A DNA stretch of 64,000 nucleotides from AP-15 sp963700195. Its GTDB lineage: Bacteria > Pseudomonadota > Alphaproteobacteria > ATCC43930 > CGMCC-115725. Positions 7,358 through 16,001 of this stretch are shown piece after piece (positions within the stretch are counted from its first letter, which is position 1; every line of letters starts with the position of its first letter). A model generated the notes under the pieces. The model was not told the origin of the DNA, did no database searches, and saw only the letters and a program-made list of their open reading frames with translations. Where the stretch lies: assembly GCA_963700195.1 (NCBI GenBank), contig CAVOWQ010000010.1:124001-188000 (forward strand), given 5' to 3'. A program made the position numbers and the translations under genes.

Positions 7358-8617
7358 TTAGGCGACGAGGCGGGCCTGCAATTTGTCGTAATCCTCCAAT
7401 CGGCTCAACGGCCCCAGAGCTGCGACGGTGGGCGGGGCCGACCGCCAGCGTGCCACGACCCGCCGAATTGCAGCGTCATCGACCGCCTCGATGCGCCTAA
7501 CGACCTCGGGCGGATCGAACGGTGTGCCGTAGATCAAGAGATGCTGGGCCAGCTGTTCACAGCGCGCGGAAGTACTTTCTAGCGACATCAGCAGCCCCGC
7601 CTTCATCTGCGCCTTGGCGCGGCTCAGCTCGACAGCCGTCAACCCGTCCTGCAATTTCATCGCCTCTTCGCACAGCGCGGGCGCAAGCTCGGCCGCCTCG
7701 TCTTCGCCGGTCCCGGCGTAGATCCCGAACAAGCCACCGTCGCGATAGCCGTGGACAAAGGAGTGGATCGCGTAGACCAGCCCCCGCTTCTCGCGAATTT
7801 CCTGAAACAGCCGGGAGGACATGCCGCCGCCGAACGCGGTCGACAAGACCGAGGCGGCGTAATAATCGGGATCGCCCAGCGTCACCCCAGGAAAGCCGAG
7901 CACCAGGTGAAGCTGCTCGAGATCCCGGTCCTCACGCCGGTCGCCCCCGGCATAGCGCGCCGGCTCGGTGCTGACCGGGCGCTCGGCCGGCAGGTCGGAA
8001 AGGACCGTCTCGGCGAGATCGACAAGGCGCTCATGCTCTAGATTTCCCGCTGCCGCGAGCACCATCCGGCGCGCGCCATAGTGGTCGCGCAGATACGCGA
8101 CCACCGCATCACGGCCCAGTTCGCGGATGATCTCCGGTCTTCCGAGCACAGGCCGCCCCATCGCCTGCTCGGGATAAGCGCACTCCTGAAAGTGATCGAA
8201 GATGATATCGTCGGGCGTGTCGTTGGCCTGCCCGATCTCCTGCAGGATCACCGTGCGCTCGCGCTCGAGCTCCTCCGGGTCGAAGGTGGAGTGCTGCAGG
8301 ATGTCGGCGAGGATATCGAGAGCGAGCGGCAGATCCTCCTTCAGCACCTTCGCGTAATAAGCGGTGCTCTCGCGGGAGGTGTAGGCGTTGAGGTGACCGC
8401 CGACTGCCTCGATCTCCTCGGCGATCGCGCGGGCGCTGCGCCGCTCGGTGCCCTTGAAGGCCATGTGCTCGAGAAAATGCGCGGCGCCGTTGATCGCCGC
8501 CGGTTCGTGGCGGGTGCCGACATCAACCCAGATGCCGAGCGACACCGTGTCGACGGTCTGGATCCTATCGGTGGCGACCCGCAATCCATTCGCCAGTCGC
8601 GAAACACGGGCGGTCAT
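7358..8617 (-). CDS. M16-family zinc metallopeptidase (processing-peptidase-like)
   Basis: 419 residues with the inverted zinc motif HFLEHMAFKGT (HxxEH) near residue 48 and the downstream glutamate within EEIEAVGGHLNAYTSRESTAYYAKVL. The C-terminal half has the inactive M16C repeat with GGGMSSRLFQEIREKRGLVYAIHSF. This matches the alphaproteobacterial relatives of the mitochondrial processing peptidase beta subunit. Its ATG overlaps the stop of threonine synthase by 4 bases, a conserved thrC-M16 arrangement in this class. Complete and apparently functional. Confidence 0.94.
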   Translation of the reverse strand: MTARVSRLANGLRVATDRIQTVDTVSLGIWVDVGTRHEPAAINGAAHFLEHMAFKGTERRSARAIAEEIEAVGGHLNAYTSRESTAYYAKVLKEDLPLALDILADILQHSTFDPEELERERTVILQEIGQANDTPDDIIFDHFQECAYPEQAMGRPVLGRPEIIRELGRDAVVAYLRDHYGARRMVLAAAGNLEHERLVDLAETVLSDLPAERPVSTEPARYAGGDRREDRDLEQLHLVLGFPGVTLGDPDYYAASVLSTAFGGGMSSRLFQEIREKRGLVYAIHSFVHGYRDGGLFGIYAGTGEDEAAELAPALCEEAMKLQDGLTAVELSRAKAQMKAGLLMSLESTSARCEQLAQHLLIYGTPFDPPEVVRRIEAVDDAAIRRVVARWRSAPPTVAALGPLSRLEDYDKLQARLVA

Positions 8618-10053
8618 GCTGCGGCTCCAGCGCGACGCGCATGAGCGCGAATGAACCGGCTCACTGCGCCGATCTCGTTGGGCAGAACAACAATCCGCTC
8701 GGACCTTTCGAGAAGGTCGGCGAGCGGCGGTGGCAAACCCGGGCGGAGGCCGGTAGCGCGCTCGACCGCATCGGGAAACTTGGCCGGATGGGCGCAGCCC
8801 AGGGCGATCATCGGTGTGCCCCTCCCATGGGCGGCGATCTCGGCTCGCGAGGCGGCAACGGCGACCGCCGTGTGCGGATCGATCAGCGCTCCCGATCGGG
8901 CGTAAGTCTTGGCGATAGTTTCCATAGTCTCAGTGTCGTCCACTTTGTGAGCAGAAAACAAGCGGCGAGCGGCGCCCCACGCTCGGTCGTCTTCGGGCAA
9001 CGAGCCGGTGCGCCGGAAATTCCGCATGGCTTCGTCGACAGCGGCACCGCTATGGCCTTTCAGCTCGAACAGCAAGCGCTCGAAATTGCTCGACACCTGG
9101 ATGTCCATGCTCGGGCTGAGGCTGGGCTCGACGGCGGCGAGCGCCATTCGACCGCTCGCAAAATACCGGGCGAGAATATCGTTGCGGTTGGTGCCGATTA
9201 CCAGCCGATCGATCGGCAGTCCCGCTTGGCGGGCGACGTGTCCGGCATAGACATTCCCGAAATTTCCCGTCGGCACGCTGAATGAAACCGAGCGCGCCGG
9301 CGCGCCCAGCGCGACCGCGGCGGCGACGTAGTAGACCGTTTGGGCGGCGATTCGCGCCCAGTTGATCGAGTTCACCGCCGACAGGTTCAGCTCATGCCGC
9401 AGCCCGATATCCGCGAACAGCGCTTTGACGAGATCCTGGCAGTCATCGAAGGTACCCTCGATCGCGACCGCATGCGCGTTGGCCGCCTCGACCGTCGTCA
9501 TCTGCCGACGCTGCACCTCGGAGACGCGGTTGTGCGGATAGAGGATGAAGATGTCGATCGCCTCGCGATCCCGGCACGCCTCGATCGCGGCGGAGCCGGT
9601 ATCGCCGGAGGTCGCGCCGATCACCGTGACGTGTTCGCAGTGCCGGGCCAAGACCGCATCGAACATCGGGCCGACCAACTGCAGCGCCAGATCCTTGAAC
9701 GCGAGGGTCGGCCCATGAAACAGTTCGAGCAGCCAGAGGCTCTCGTCGAGCTGCACCAACGGGGCGACCGCGGCATGGCGGAACCGGCCGTAGGCCGAAG
9801 CGGTGAGCTGCTGCAATTCGCCCGGCGGGAAGGCGTCGCCGGCGAACAAGGCCACGATGCGGGCGGCGATCTCCGCATAGGGCAGGCCGGCAAAGCCGGG
9901 AATGTCGGCAGCCAGCCCGGGCATCCGGTCCGGCACATAGAGCCCACCGTCTTCCGCGAGACCAGCGAGCAGCACCTCGGCAAACGAGCGGGTCGGCGGC
10001 GCGTCGCGAGGGTCACGGGTGCTGCGATAATGCACAATACTGGATCCTGCCAT
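8614..10053 (-). CDS. thrC: Threonine synthase
   Basis: 479 residues. The N-terminus MAGSSIVHYRSTRD..PPTRSFAEVLLAGLAEDGGLYVP is the yeast/gram-negative-type ThrC start. The PLP-binding lysine is in LAFKDLALQ (K120), followed by VIGATSGDTGSAAIEA and the phosphate loop SVPTGNFGNVYAGHVA. The enzyme turns O-phosphohomoserine into threonine. It is the first gene of a unit continuing into the M16 peptidase (4-base overlap) and the GNAT gene. Length and motifs are complete. Confidence 0.96.
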   Translation of the reverse strand: MAGSSIVHYRSTRDPRDAPPTRSFAEVLLAGLAEDGGLYVPDRMPGLAADIPGFAGLPYAEIAARIVALFAGDAFPPGELQQLTASAYGRFRHAAVAPLVQLDESLWLLELFHGPTLAFKDLALQLVGPMFDAVLARHCEHVTVIGATSGDTGSAAIEACRDREAIDIFILYPHNRVSEVQRRQMTTVEAANAHAVAIEGTFDDCQDLVKALFADIGLRHELNLSAVNSINWARIAAQTVYYVAAAVALGAPARSVSFSVPTGNFGNVYAGHVARQAGLPIDRLVIGTNRNDILARYFASGRMALAAVEPSLSPSMDIQVSSNFERLLFELKGHSGAAVDEAMRNFRRTGSLPEDDRAWGAARRLFSAHKVDDTETMETIAKTYARSGALIDPHTAVAVAASRAEIAAHGRGTPMIALGCAHPAKFPDAVERATGLRPGLPPPLADLLERSERIVVLPNEIGAVSRFIRAHARRAGAAA

Positions 10054-10096
10054 TGTGCCCGGACCCTATCGCCGCGTTGCGGCGTTCGCAACCCTG

Positions 10097-11647
10097 CTAT
10101 TTTGGCATATAAAAGGAGCCGAACGTGGAACGCCGCCCGATCTTGTAATACTGATCGACCGTGTAGAGTACTTCATCGGTAAAACGATCGATCTTTTGCC
10201 GATAGTGCAGGATATGACAGGATTGCGTCCTCGGATCGTCACAAATATCAGCGTGAAGTTGGATAACGGCAAATTCGCGGGCGGCAATGCGCCGGATCAA
10301 CTCGCTTTGATCGAGCCTGCTGGACAGTATGTACTGTCGCGAGTTGAACGGGTCCAGAATATACGGCTGGCCCGCCACATAGCAGAGGAGCAGACTTTCG
10401 CAAATCGCCGGTCCTTTCCTGTCCGCAACATATTTGGCATCCGCCAAGAACGTCTCATTCCTCTTGCGGTCGGCATCTAAGAGAGCACGGCCGTGATACA
10501 CTTGAGCGGCCACATCGGGGGCTCTTGCCAAAATCGGCTGGGCGGCGACGAAGGGCAAGGTGAAGGACAGCACCTTGGCCAATCGTCCGCGAAACTCGGA
10601 CTTGCGCAACTCGGACATCATGACACCGGCGGCGACCCCGAGGAACACCGCGGCGTCCTGAAACATGTTGTAAGAGGTTCCTTCAAAGCCCGAGACGATA
10701 GTCGCGCTGACGATCGAGATCATGCCCCAGGCCGCCAGGATCATGCGATCGGTAGCCAGAAACAGCGATGCGCTCAACGCGATCACAGTCAGTGGGAATT
10801 TGAACAGCCGCAGATATTTCATCAGGTGGTATCGCGCGCCATACCAGCCAAAGAGCCGCGGCGACATCAGGTGATCGACGAAGTCGCCGCCGGCGACGAT
10901 TTGCGTCAGGCCGAGAAAACCCGTCGTGAAACCGGCGCAGGAGCCGAGCCACAATGGCAGCCGCCGCGGTGAGCGGAAGGCCAGATCGAGGGTTATCGCG
11001 ATCGGGATCGCCACGAGGTTGTGCTTGATGAAACCGCCGAGCACGACGAGAAAGGCCGTGCGCAGCAGGTTGAGGCGATCCGGCGCGCGCGCGATGTAAC
11101 TGACAAGAGCGCCGAGCATGACGGCCTCGCCCAAAGTCTGAGGGTCATCCGCGATGATCCAGGTCGGCGCCATCAGATAGCAAAAACCCGCCGCGCAGCC
11201 GGCCCCAAACACTGCGTCGGATCGTCCGCCGCCGAAGCGCCGGACTGCCATCCCCGCGAACACCGCGATCGCAGCGAAGGAGACCAGCGCAACCAATCGT
11301 CCGCTCAACAAGAGATTGTGGATCAGGACGTTGGCGCCTGCAATAATCAGAAACGACCCGATCGGGTAATTGTTTATCCTCCAGTAATTGTCATCATAAA
11401 CGATTTCGCCATGGATCAGCCTGTCCGTGTTGTATACATTCCATCCTTCATTGTAGTTGATTTCGAACTTAAAATTTAAAGAAAGAAGGTTTCCGATTGG
11501 CAGCAGAACCGCACAAACAAGTACGAAATAGGCAAGGGCGACGAAAACATAGGTATTGATTAAATTCTGTCTAGCTTCGGCAAAGCGCAACCAATGCGAG
11601 CGGCGCCGCCCCCACTCGCGACGATTCGGGACGGCAATTTGCTTCAA
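10097..11647 (-). CDS. Polytopic membrane protein, GT-C glycosyltransferase-like
   Basis: 516 residues with about ten hydrophobic segments, beginning at YVFVALAYFVLVCAVLLPIG. The first periplasmic loop reads NYNEGWNVYNTDRLIHGEIVY, resembling the (D/N)EG(W/Y) loop of GT-C (GT39/ArnT-like) transferases, which use lipid-linked sugars. A soluble stretch follows the last membrane span (from about residue 390). The base composition is lower in GC than the flanking thrC and HpaB genes. No neighbour clarifies its substrate. Similar polytopic proteins occur in the island at 30-36 kb. Function is inferred only from overall architecture. Confidence 0.7.
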   Translation of the reverse strand: MKQIAVPNRREWGRRRSHWLRFAEARQNLINTYVFVALAYFVLVCAVLLPIGNLLSLNFKFEINYNEGWNVYNTDRLIHGEIVYDDNYWRINNYPIGSFLIIAGANVLIHNLLLSGRLVALVSFAAIAVFAGMAVRRFGGGRSDAVFGAGCAAGFCYLMAPTWIIADDPQTLGEAVMLGALVSYIARAPDRLNLLRTAFLVVLGGFIKHNLVAIPIAITLDLAFRSPRRLPLWLGSCAGFTTGFLGLTQIVAGGDFVDHLMSPRLFGWYGARYHLMKYLRLFKFPLTVIALSASLFLATDRMILAAWGMISIVSATIVSGFEGTSYNMFQDAAVFLGVAAGVMMSELRKSEFRGRLAKVLSFTLPFVAAQPILARAPDVAAQVYHGRALLDADRKRNETFLADAKYVADRKGPAICESLLLCYVAGQPYILDPFNSRQYILSSRLDQSELIRRIAAREFAVIQLHADICDDPRTQSCHILHYRQKIDRFTDEVLYTVDQYYKIGRRSTFGSFYMPK

Positions 11648-11670
11648 TACGGAGTGCAGTGCTCTTAAAG

Positions 11671-11815
11671 CCCAGCCCCTCTCCGCCCTTCGGGGGAGAG
11701 AGGGAGGGGCCCGTTGCGCAGCGATGGGAGGGTGAGGTGGGCGATACTGCAGATGGCTCGGCGGCCCCCCTCACCCTGCCCTGCCCCCCCGGCCAGCGGG
11801 GGGAGAGGGTAAAGA
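11671..11815. repeat. GC-rich palindromic repeat pair (REP-like)
   Basis: This intergenic stretch holds two inverted structures. The first has CCCCTCTCCGCCC facing GGGGGAGAGAGGGAGGGG. The second, about 95 bases on, has CCCTCACCC and a CCCCCC/GGGGGG-stem ending GGGGAGAGGGT. A GGGTGAGG lies between them. Related sequences occur at 14797-14845 and 43755-43815. They resemble the abundant dispersed 'cccctctccc..gggagaggg' elements of alphaproteobacterial intergenic regions. Likely transcript-end or stability structures; non-coding. Confidence 0.65.
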
Positions 11816-11929
11816 GAGCCCCGTAAGAACAAAAATTGGCGGCGAACCATTTTCAAAAGCAGTCCTTCAACTTTTCGCGGGCCGCAACGCATTGACGAAC
11901 TTTTTCCCGCCTGTCTCGGATTCGCGCAC

Positions 11930-13465
11930 CTAACGCAACGCACTCACGTCATCCGGATCGACGAGGTCGGGCGCCGTCCAGCCGTCGAGATCGTATTCGG
12001 CCATGCAGATGTCGGCGAAGTTCTTCCAGCGCTCGTATTGGCCCGACCCGACGGCCGACAACAGCGCGAAACGCCGGATTTCCTCGTGGCTCCCCGAGTA
12101 ATTGATCTCGTAAAGCTCGTGGCGCGCGCCGAATTCCGTGCCGATCGAGTCCCACAAGAGCTTCATCAGCTTGACGCGCTCGACCGCAGTAACGCCGCCG
12201 GAGCCGCGGACATAGCGGTCGAGGTACTTGCGCAGCTCGGGGACTTTGAAATCGTTGGCGTGCGAATTGAGGTAAATAAGGCTGCTGGCGACCGTCTTCT
12301 CGATCTGATGCTTGACCTGGACGTAGGCTTCCGGCCCCAGCACGTGGTAGGCGGCGCCCGGCTCGGAGCCCGGCAATACGAAGCCGTCGGTCCACGGCTC
12401 GGGGCTCTTCGCCATTGCGTCCGACAACGCCCACATCGCGTTGCGCCAGGTGATCACCTCGCCGATATTGGCTTCGACGCCGCGAAAACCGCGCGTCCCG
12501 GCAGTCTCGGTCGCCTTAATCATGAGCCCTGTAATGAAGTCGAGCTTTACCGCCAGCCGGGTGCAGCCATGCAGCTGGAACCGCGGCACAAACCCGCTCC
12601 TCGGAAAGAAGCTGTTGGCCTTGTCGATGTCGCCATAAACGAAGACGTTCTCCCACGGGACAAGGACGTCGTCCATGATGAAGATCGCGTCGTTCTCGTC
12701 GAGCCTGCTCGACAGCGGATAGTCGAACGGTGTGCCCAGCATCGCGGCGCGCTGCTCGTTCGAGACGCGACAGATGAATTTGACACCGGGTGCATTGGTC
12801 GGGACGAGAAAGACGACCGCGTAATTCTTGTCCTGGACGGGGAGCAAGCCGACATGCCCGACAAACGTAAAGTGCGTCAAGGTCGACCCGGTGGCGACGA
12901 CCTTGGCGCCGGTCACGCGGATTCCGGCATCCGTCTCCTTGGTGACGCGGGCATAGACGTCGGTCGGGCCGCCAGGCGCCCCCGGCGCGATATTTCGATC
13001 GACCGGCGGCTGGACCAGCGCGTGATTGACAAAGGGCACCCGCTCCTGGCTGTAGCGATACCAGCGGCGCGCGTTGTCCTGGTACGGGGCATAAAATTCG
13101 GCATTGGCTCCCAAGGTTGCGAGAAAAGCAGCCTTGTAGTCGGGTGACCGCCCGAGCCAGCCATAGGTCAGCCGCGCCCAAGCCGCGATCGCGTCGCGGC
13201 CGGCGACCAACTCTTCGGCGGAACGCGGCGCGACAAAATATCGGTGGGTGAACCCGCCCCACTCGGTCGGGCAGGTCAGCAGATTTTTCTTTTCCGCATG
13301 ATCGCGGTGCAGCGCGTCGTAGAGCCGGGCGATCATCCGCGCGGTGTTGCGGAAGGCCGGGTGCTCGGTGATGTTGTTGACGCGCTCGCCGTAAATCCAC
13401 ACCTCCCGCCCGTCGTTGAGGCTGTCGAGAAATTCCTTGCCGGTGTAGGGAAGCAGGCTTTCCAT
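11930..13465 (-). CDS. Flavin-dependent aromatic monooxygenase, HpaB family
   Basis: 511 residues from the ATG at 13465 (MESLLPYTGKEFLDSL), preceded by GAGGGG at good spacing. The family's landmarks are readable: REVWIYGERV..ITEHPAFRNTARMIARLYD, the central GAKVVATGSTLTHFTFVGH substrate/flavin region, DENDAIFIMDDVLVPWENVFVYGD and the C-terminal YEINYSGSHEEIR. HpaB-type oxygenases use FADH2 from a separate reductase to hydroxylate phenolics such as 4-hydroxyphenylacetate. No flavin reductase gene adjoins it, so it must borrow one. It diverges from trpB across only about 90 bases. The exact substrate is unknown. Confidence 0.9.
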   Translation of the reverse strand: MESLLPYTGKEFLDSLNDGREVWIYGERVNNITEHPAFRNTARMIARLYDALHRDHAEKKNLLTCPTEWGGFTHRYFVAPRSAEELVAGRDAIAAWARLTYGWLGRSPDYKAAFLATLGANAEFYAPYQDNARRWYRYSQERVPFVNHALVQPPVDRNIAPGAPGGPTDVYARVTKETDAGIRVTGAKVVATGSTLTHFTFVGHVGLLPVQDKNYAVVFLVPTNAPGVKFICRVSNEQRAAMLGTPFDYPLSSRLDENDAIFIMDDVLVPWENVFVYGDIDKANSFFPRSGFVPRFQLHGCTRLAVKLDFITGLMIKATETAGTRGFRGVEANIGEVITWRNAMWALSDAMAKSPEPWTDGFVLPGSEPGAAYHVLGPEAYVQVKHQIEKTVASSLIYLNSHANDFKVPELRKYLDRYVRGSGGVTAVERVKLMKLLWDSIGTEFGARHELYEINYSGSHEEIRRFALLSAVGSGQYERWKNFADICMAEYDLDGWTAPDLVDPDDVSALR

Positions 13466-13552
13466 GTTTGATGTCCCCTCGTCCAACAGCGATGCTAAAG
13501 TTGGCGATATCGGCCGTCAATTGGACACCGGCCGTCAAAACTGAGGGGTAAC

Positions 13553-14764
13553 TTGCAGACGCCGAATACATTTCGCGCCGGGCCGGACGAACGGGGCCAT
13601 TTCGGCATTTATGGCGGGCGCTTTGTCGCCGAGACCTTGATGCCGCTGGTTCTCGCGGTCGAGCAGGCTTACGCCGCGGCGCGCGGCGACCCCGGCTTTC
13701 AGGCCGAGCTCGACTATTACCTCGATCATTATGTCAACCGGCCGAGCCCGTTGTATTTCGCCGAGCGGCTGACCCGTCATTTTGGCGGCGCCAAGCTTTA
13801 TCTGAAACGCGACGAGCTGAACCATACCGGCGCGCATAAGATCAATAATTGCCTGGGGCAGGTGCTGCTGGCGCGCCGCATGAAGAAGCGTCGGATCATC
13901 GCCGAGACCGGCGCCGGTCAGCACGGCGTCGCGACGGCGACAGCCTGCGCCCTCTTCGACATCCCGTGCGTCGTCTATATGGGCCACACCGACATCGAGC
14001 GGCAAAAACCCAACGTCTTCCGCATGAAACTGCTCGGCGCCGAGGTGGTGCCGGTGCATTCGGGGACGGCAACCCTAAAGGACGCGATGAACGAGGCGTT
14101 GCGCGACTGGGTCGCCCATGTCGACGACACGTTTTACGTGATCGGGACGGTCGCCGGACCGCACCCCTATCCGATGATGGTTCGCGACTTCCAGTCTGTC
14201 ATAGGGCGGGAGACGCGGATGCAGCTCGCAAAGGCCGAAGGCCGGCTTCCCGACACTCTCGTCGCCTGCATCGGCGGCGGCTCGAACGCGATGGGCCTAT
14301 TCCATCCGTTTCTCGATGAGCCCGATGTCGCGATGATCGGCGTCGAGGCCGGCGGGCACGGCATCGAGACCGGAATGCACGCTGCCTCCTTGACCGGCGG
14401 CGAGCCCGGCGTGTTGCACGGCAACCGAACCTACCTCTTGCAGAACGAAGATGGACAGATCCGCGACGCGCATTCAATTTCGGCCGGGCTCGACTATCCG
14501 GGCATCGGCCCCGAGCACGCCTGGTTGCACGAGCTCGGCCGAGTACAGTACGTCTCGATCACCGACGACGAGGCGCTCGAGGCGTTTCAGCTTTCGAGCC
14601 GGCTCGAAGGCATCATCCCGGCGCTCGAGCCGGCCCATGCGCTGGCCCATGTCGCCAAGATCGCGCCAACCCTGCCGGGCGACCACCTGATCGTCATGAA
14701 CATGTGCGGCCGCGGCGACAAGGACATCTTCGCCGTCGCCGACCATCTCGGCGTCCGGCTGTGA
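13553..14764 (+). CDS. trpB: Tryptophan synthase beta subunit
   Basis: 403 residues. TTG start at 13553 with GAGGGG five bases upstream; no ATG gives the proper N-terminus. The PLP lysine is in NHTGAHKINN (K96), with the GAGQHGVATA and CIGGGSNAMGLF phosphate-binding loops and the C-terminal NMCGRGDKD. The protein condenses indole with serine and pairs with TrpA. A palindromic repeat separates it from trpA. The usual upstream neighbour trpF is absent, replaced by the divergent HpaB-type gene. Confidence 0.95.
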   Translation: MQTPNTFRAGPDERGHFGIYGGRFVAETLMPLVLAVEQAYAAARGDPGFQAELDYYLDHYVNRPSPLYFAERLTRHFGGAKLYLKRDELNHTGAHKINNCLGQVLLARRMKKRRIIAETGAGQHGVATATACALFDIPCVVYMGHTDIERQKPNVFRMKLLGAEVVPVHSGTATLKDAMNEALRDWVAHVDDTFYVIGTVAGPHPYPMMVRDFQSVIGRETRMQLAKAEGRLPDTLVACIGGGSNAMGLFHPFLDEPDVAMIGVEAGGHGIETGMHAASLTGGEPGVLHGNRTYLLQNEDGQIRDAHSISAGLDYPGIGPEHAWLHELGRVQYVSITDDEALEAFQLSSRLEGIIPALEPAHALAHVAKIAPTLPGDHLIVMNMCGRGDKDIFAVADHLGVRL

Positions 14765-14796
14765 TTACCGCAATCACGGTGTTCGGACCTACGCCC

Positions 14797-14845
14797 CACA
14801 CCTCACCTCGGCCCTCTCCGCCCCCTAGGATGGAGAGGGAGAGCA
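14797..14845. repeat. REP-like palindrome between trpB and trpA
   Basis: In the 91-base gap between trpB stop and trpA start, CCTCGGCCCTCTCCGCCCCC faces GGATGGAGAGGGAGAG, forming an imperfect hairpin of the same family as the elements at 11.7 and 43.8 kb. It could attenuate or stabilise the trpBA transcript. No T-run follows. Confidence 0.6.
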
Positions 14846-14855
14846 TCAGCGGGGC

Positions 14856-15686
14856 GTGGTCGTGAGCCGGATCGAGCGGCGCTTCGCGGTGCTGCGGGAG
14901 GAGGGTCGCGCCGGGCTCGTCACCTTTCTGACCGCCGGCGATCCCGATCCGGACACCTCCGCCCGGCTCTTCGGTGGCCTCCCCGCGGCCGGCGCCGATC
15001 TGATCGAGATCGGCATGCCGTTCTCCGACCCGATGGCCGACGGCCCAGTGATCCAGGAAGCGGGACAGCGCGCCTTGCAAGCGGGCATGACGTTGCGCCG
15101 TACTTTGGCGCTCGTCCGCGACCTGCGCCGCGCCGACGAGGCGACCCCGATCGTGCTGATGGGGTACTACAACCCGATCTACCGTTACGGACCGGAAAGC
15201 TTCGCGCAGGACGCCGCGACTGCGGGCGTCGACGAAGTCATCGTCGTCGATCTGCCGCCCGAGGAGGACGCCGAGCTGACCGGACCGGCGCGCGCGGCCG
15301 GCCTCGACCTCATCCGCCTCGCGACGCCGACCAGCGACGATCGCCGCCTGCCGCGTATCGTCGAGCACGCCAGCGGCTTCATCTATTACGTCGCGGTCGC
15401 CGGCATCACCGGCACCCGCTCCGCCGACGCGGCCGATGTCGCCGCCGCGGTCGGCCGCCTCCGCCGGTTCACACAATTGCCGGTAGCAGTCGGCTTCGGC
15501 ATTCGGACCCCGCAACAAGCAGCCGAAGTGGCGCGCGCCGCCGATGCCGCAGCCGTCGGCACGGCCCTCGTCCAGCGCCTCGCCCTCAACCTCAACCCCG
15601 ACAACACCGCCAAACCCGGCCTCGTCGAGGCTGTCCTCGCCGATGTGCGCGCCCTCGCCGCAGGCGTGCTAGCCGGATCACGATAA
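14856..15686 (+). CDS. trpA: Tryptophan synthase alpha subunit
   Basis: 276 residues. GTG at 14856, with a second GTG at 14862 as the alternative start. The catalytic glutamate and aspartate sit in LIEIGMPFSDPMADGP (E51, D62 by my count), followed by VLMGYYNPIYRYG and the loop-6 GFIYYVAVAGITGTR; VGFGIRTPQQA binds the glycerol-phosphate. The enzyme releases indole from indole-3-glycerol phosphate and channels it to TrpB. It ends the trpBA unit; the folC/accD genes that often follow in this class are absent. Confidence 0.95.
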   Translation: MVVSRIERRFAVLREEGRAGLVTFLTAGDPDPDTSARLFGGLPAAGADLIEIGMPFSDPMADGPVIQEAGQRALQAGMTLRRTLALVRDLRRADEATPIVLMGYYNPIYRYGPESFAQDAATAGVDEVIVVDLPPEEDAELTGPARAAGLDLIRLATPTSDDRRLPRIVEHASGFIYYVAVAGITGTRSADAADVAAAVGRLRRFTQLPVAVGFGIRTPQQAAEVARAADAAAVGTALVQRLALNLNPDNTAKPGLVEAVLADVRALAAGVLAGSR

Positions 15687-16001
15687 ATTAGACTATGCAT
15701 TATAATTAATATTGAGGAAAACGAACCTTTATGGTAGTATCACAGCCATGCCTATCCTGTTATTCACGCGCGCTTGTATTCTTCCGCAGAACGACGAAAA
15801 GAGCCAAAGAACAGCGGGAGCTTGGCTGTTCTCCGGTTTGCCAAGCCTCGGCGGACGCAGGATTTTGGCACGACTTGATGATTGTGGCTGATATTTCACT
15901 GCAAAAAACAGCAAAAACAGCAAAAATCGTTAATGCCTCGTGTCACACCGTCTCGGTATGTGAGGGCGAGCAAACCGGAGCGATCGACCTTGCACAGTTC
16001 C
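15687..16001. other. Non-coding stretch upstream of the molybdenum hydroxylase gene
   Basis: About 315 bases with no convincing gene. It opens with an AT-rich block (ATTATAATTAATATTGAGG around 15698-15716) and ends with an A-rich tandem of CAGCAAAAA units at about 15901-15928. Short frames on both strands here lack homology and ribosome sites. It may carry the promoter of the following gene. Confidence 0.4.

Noticed and set aside
12038..13147. 369-codon plus-strand frame within the HpaB-family gene
   Set aside because: Shadow frame of a conserved gene, no homology.
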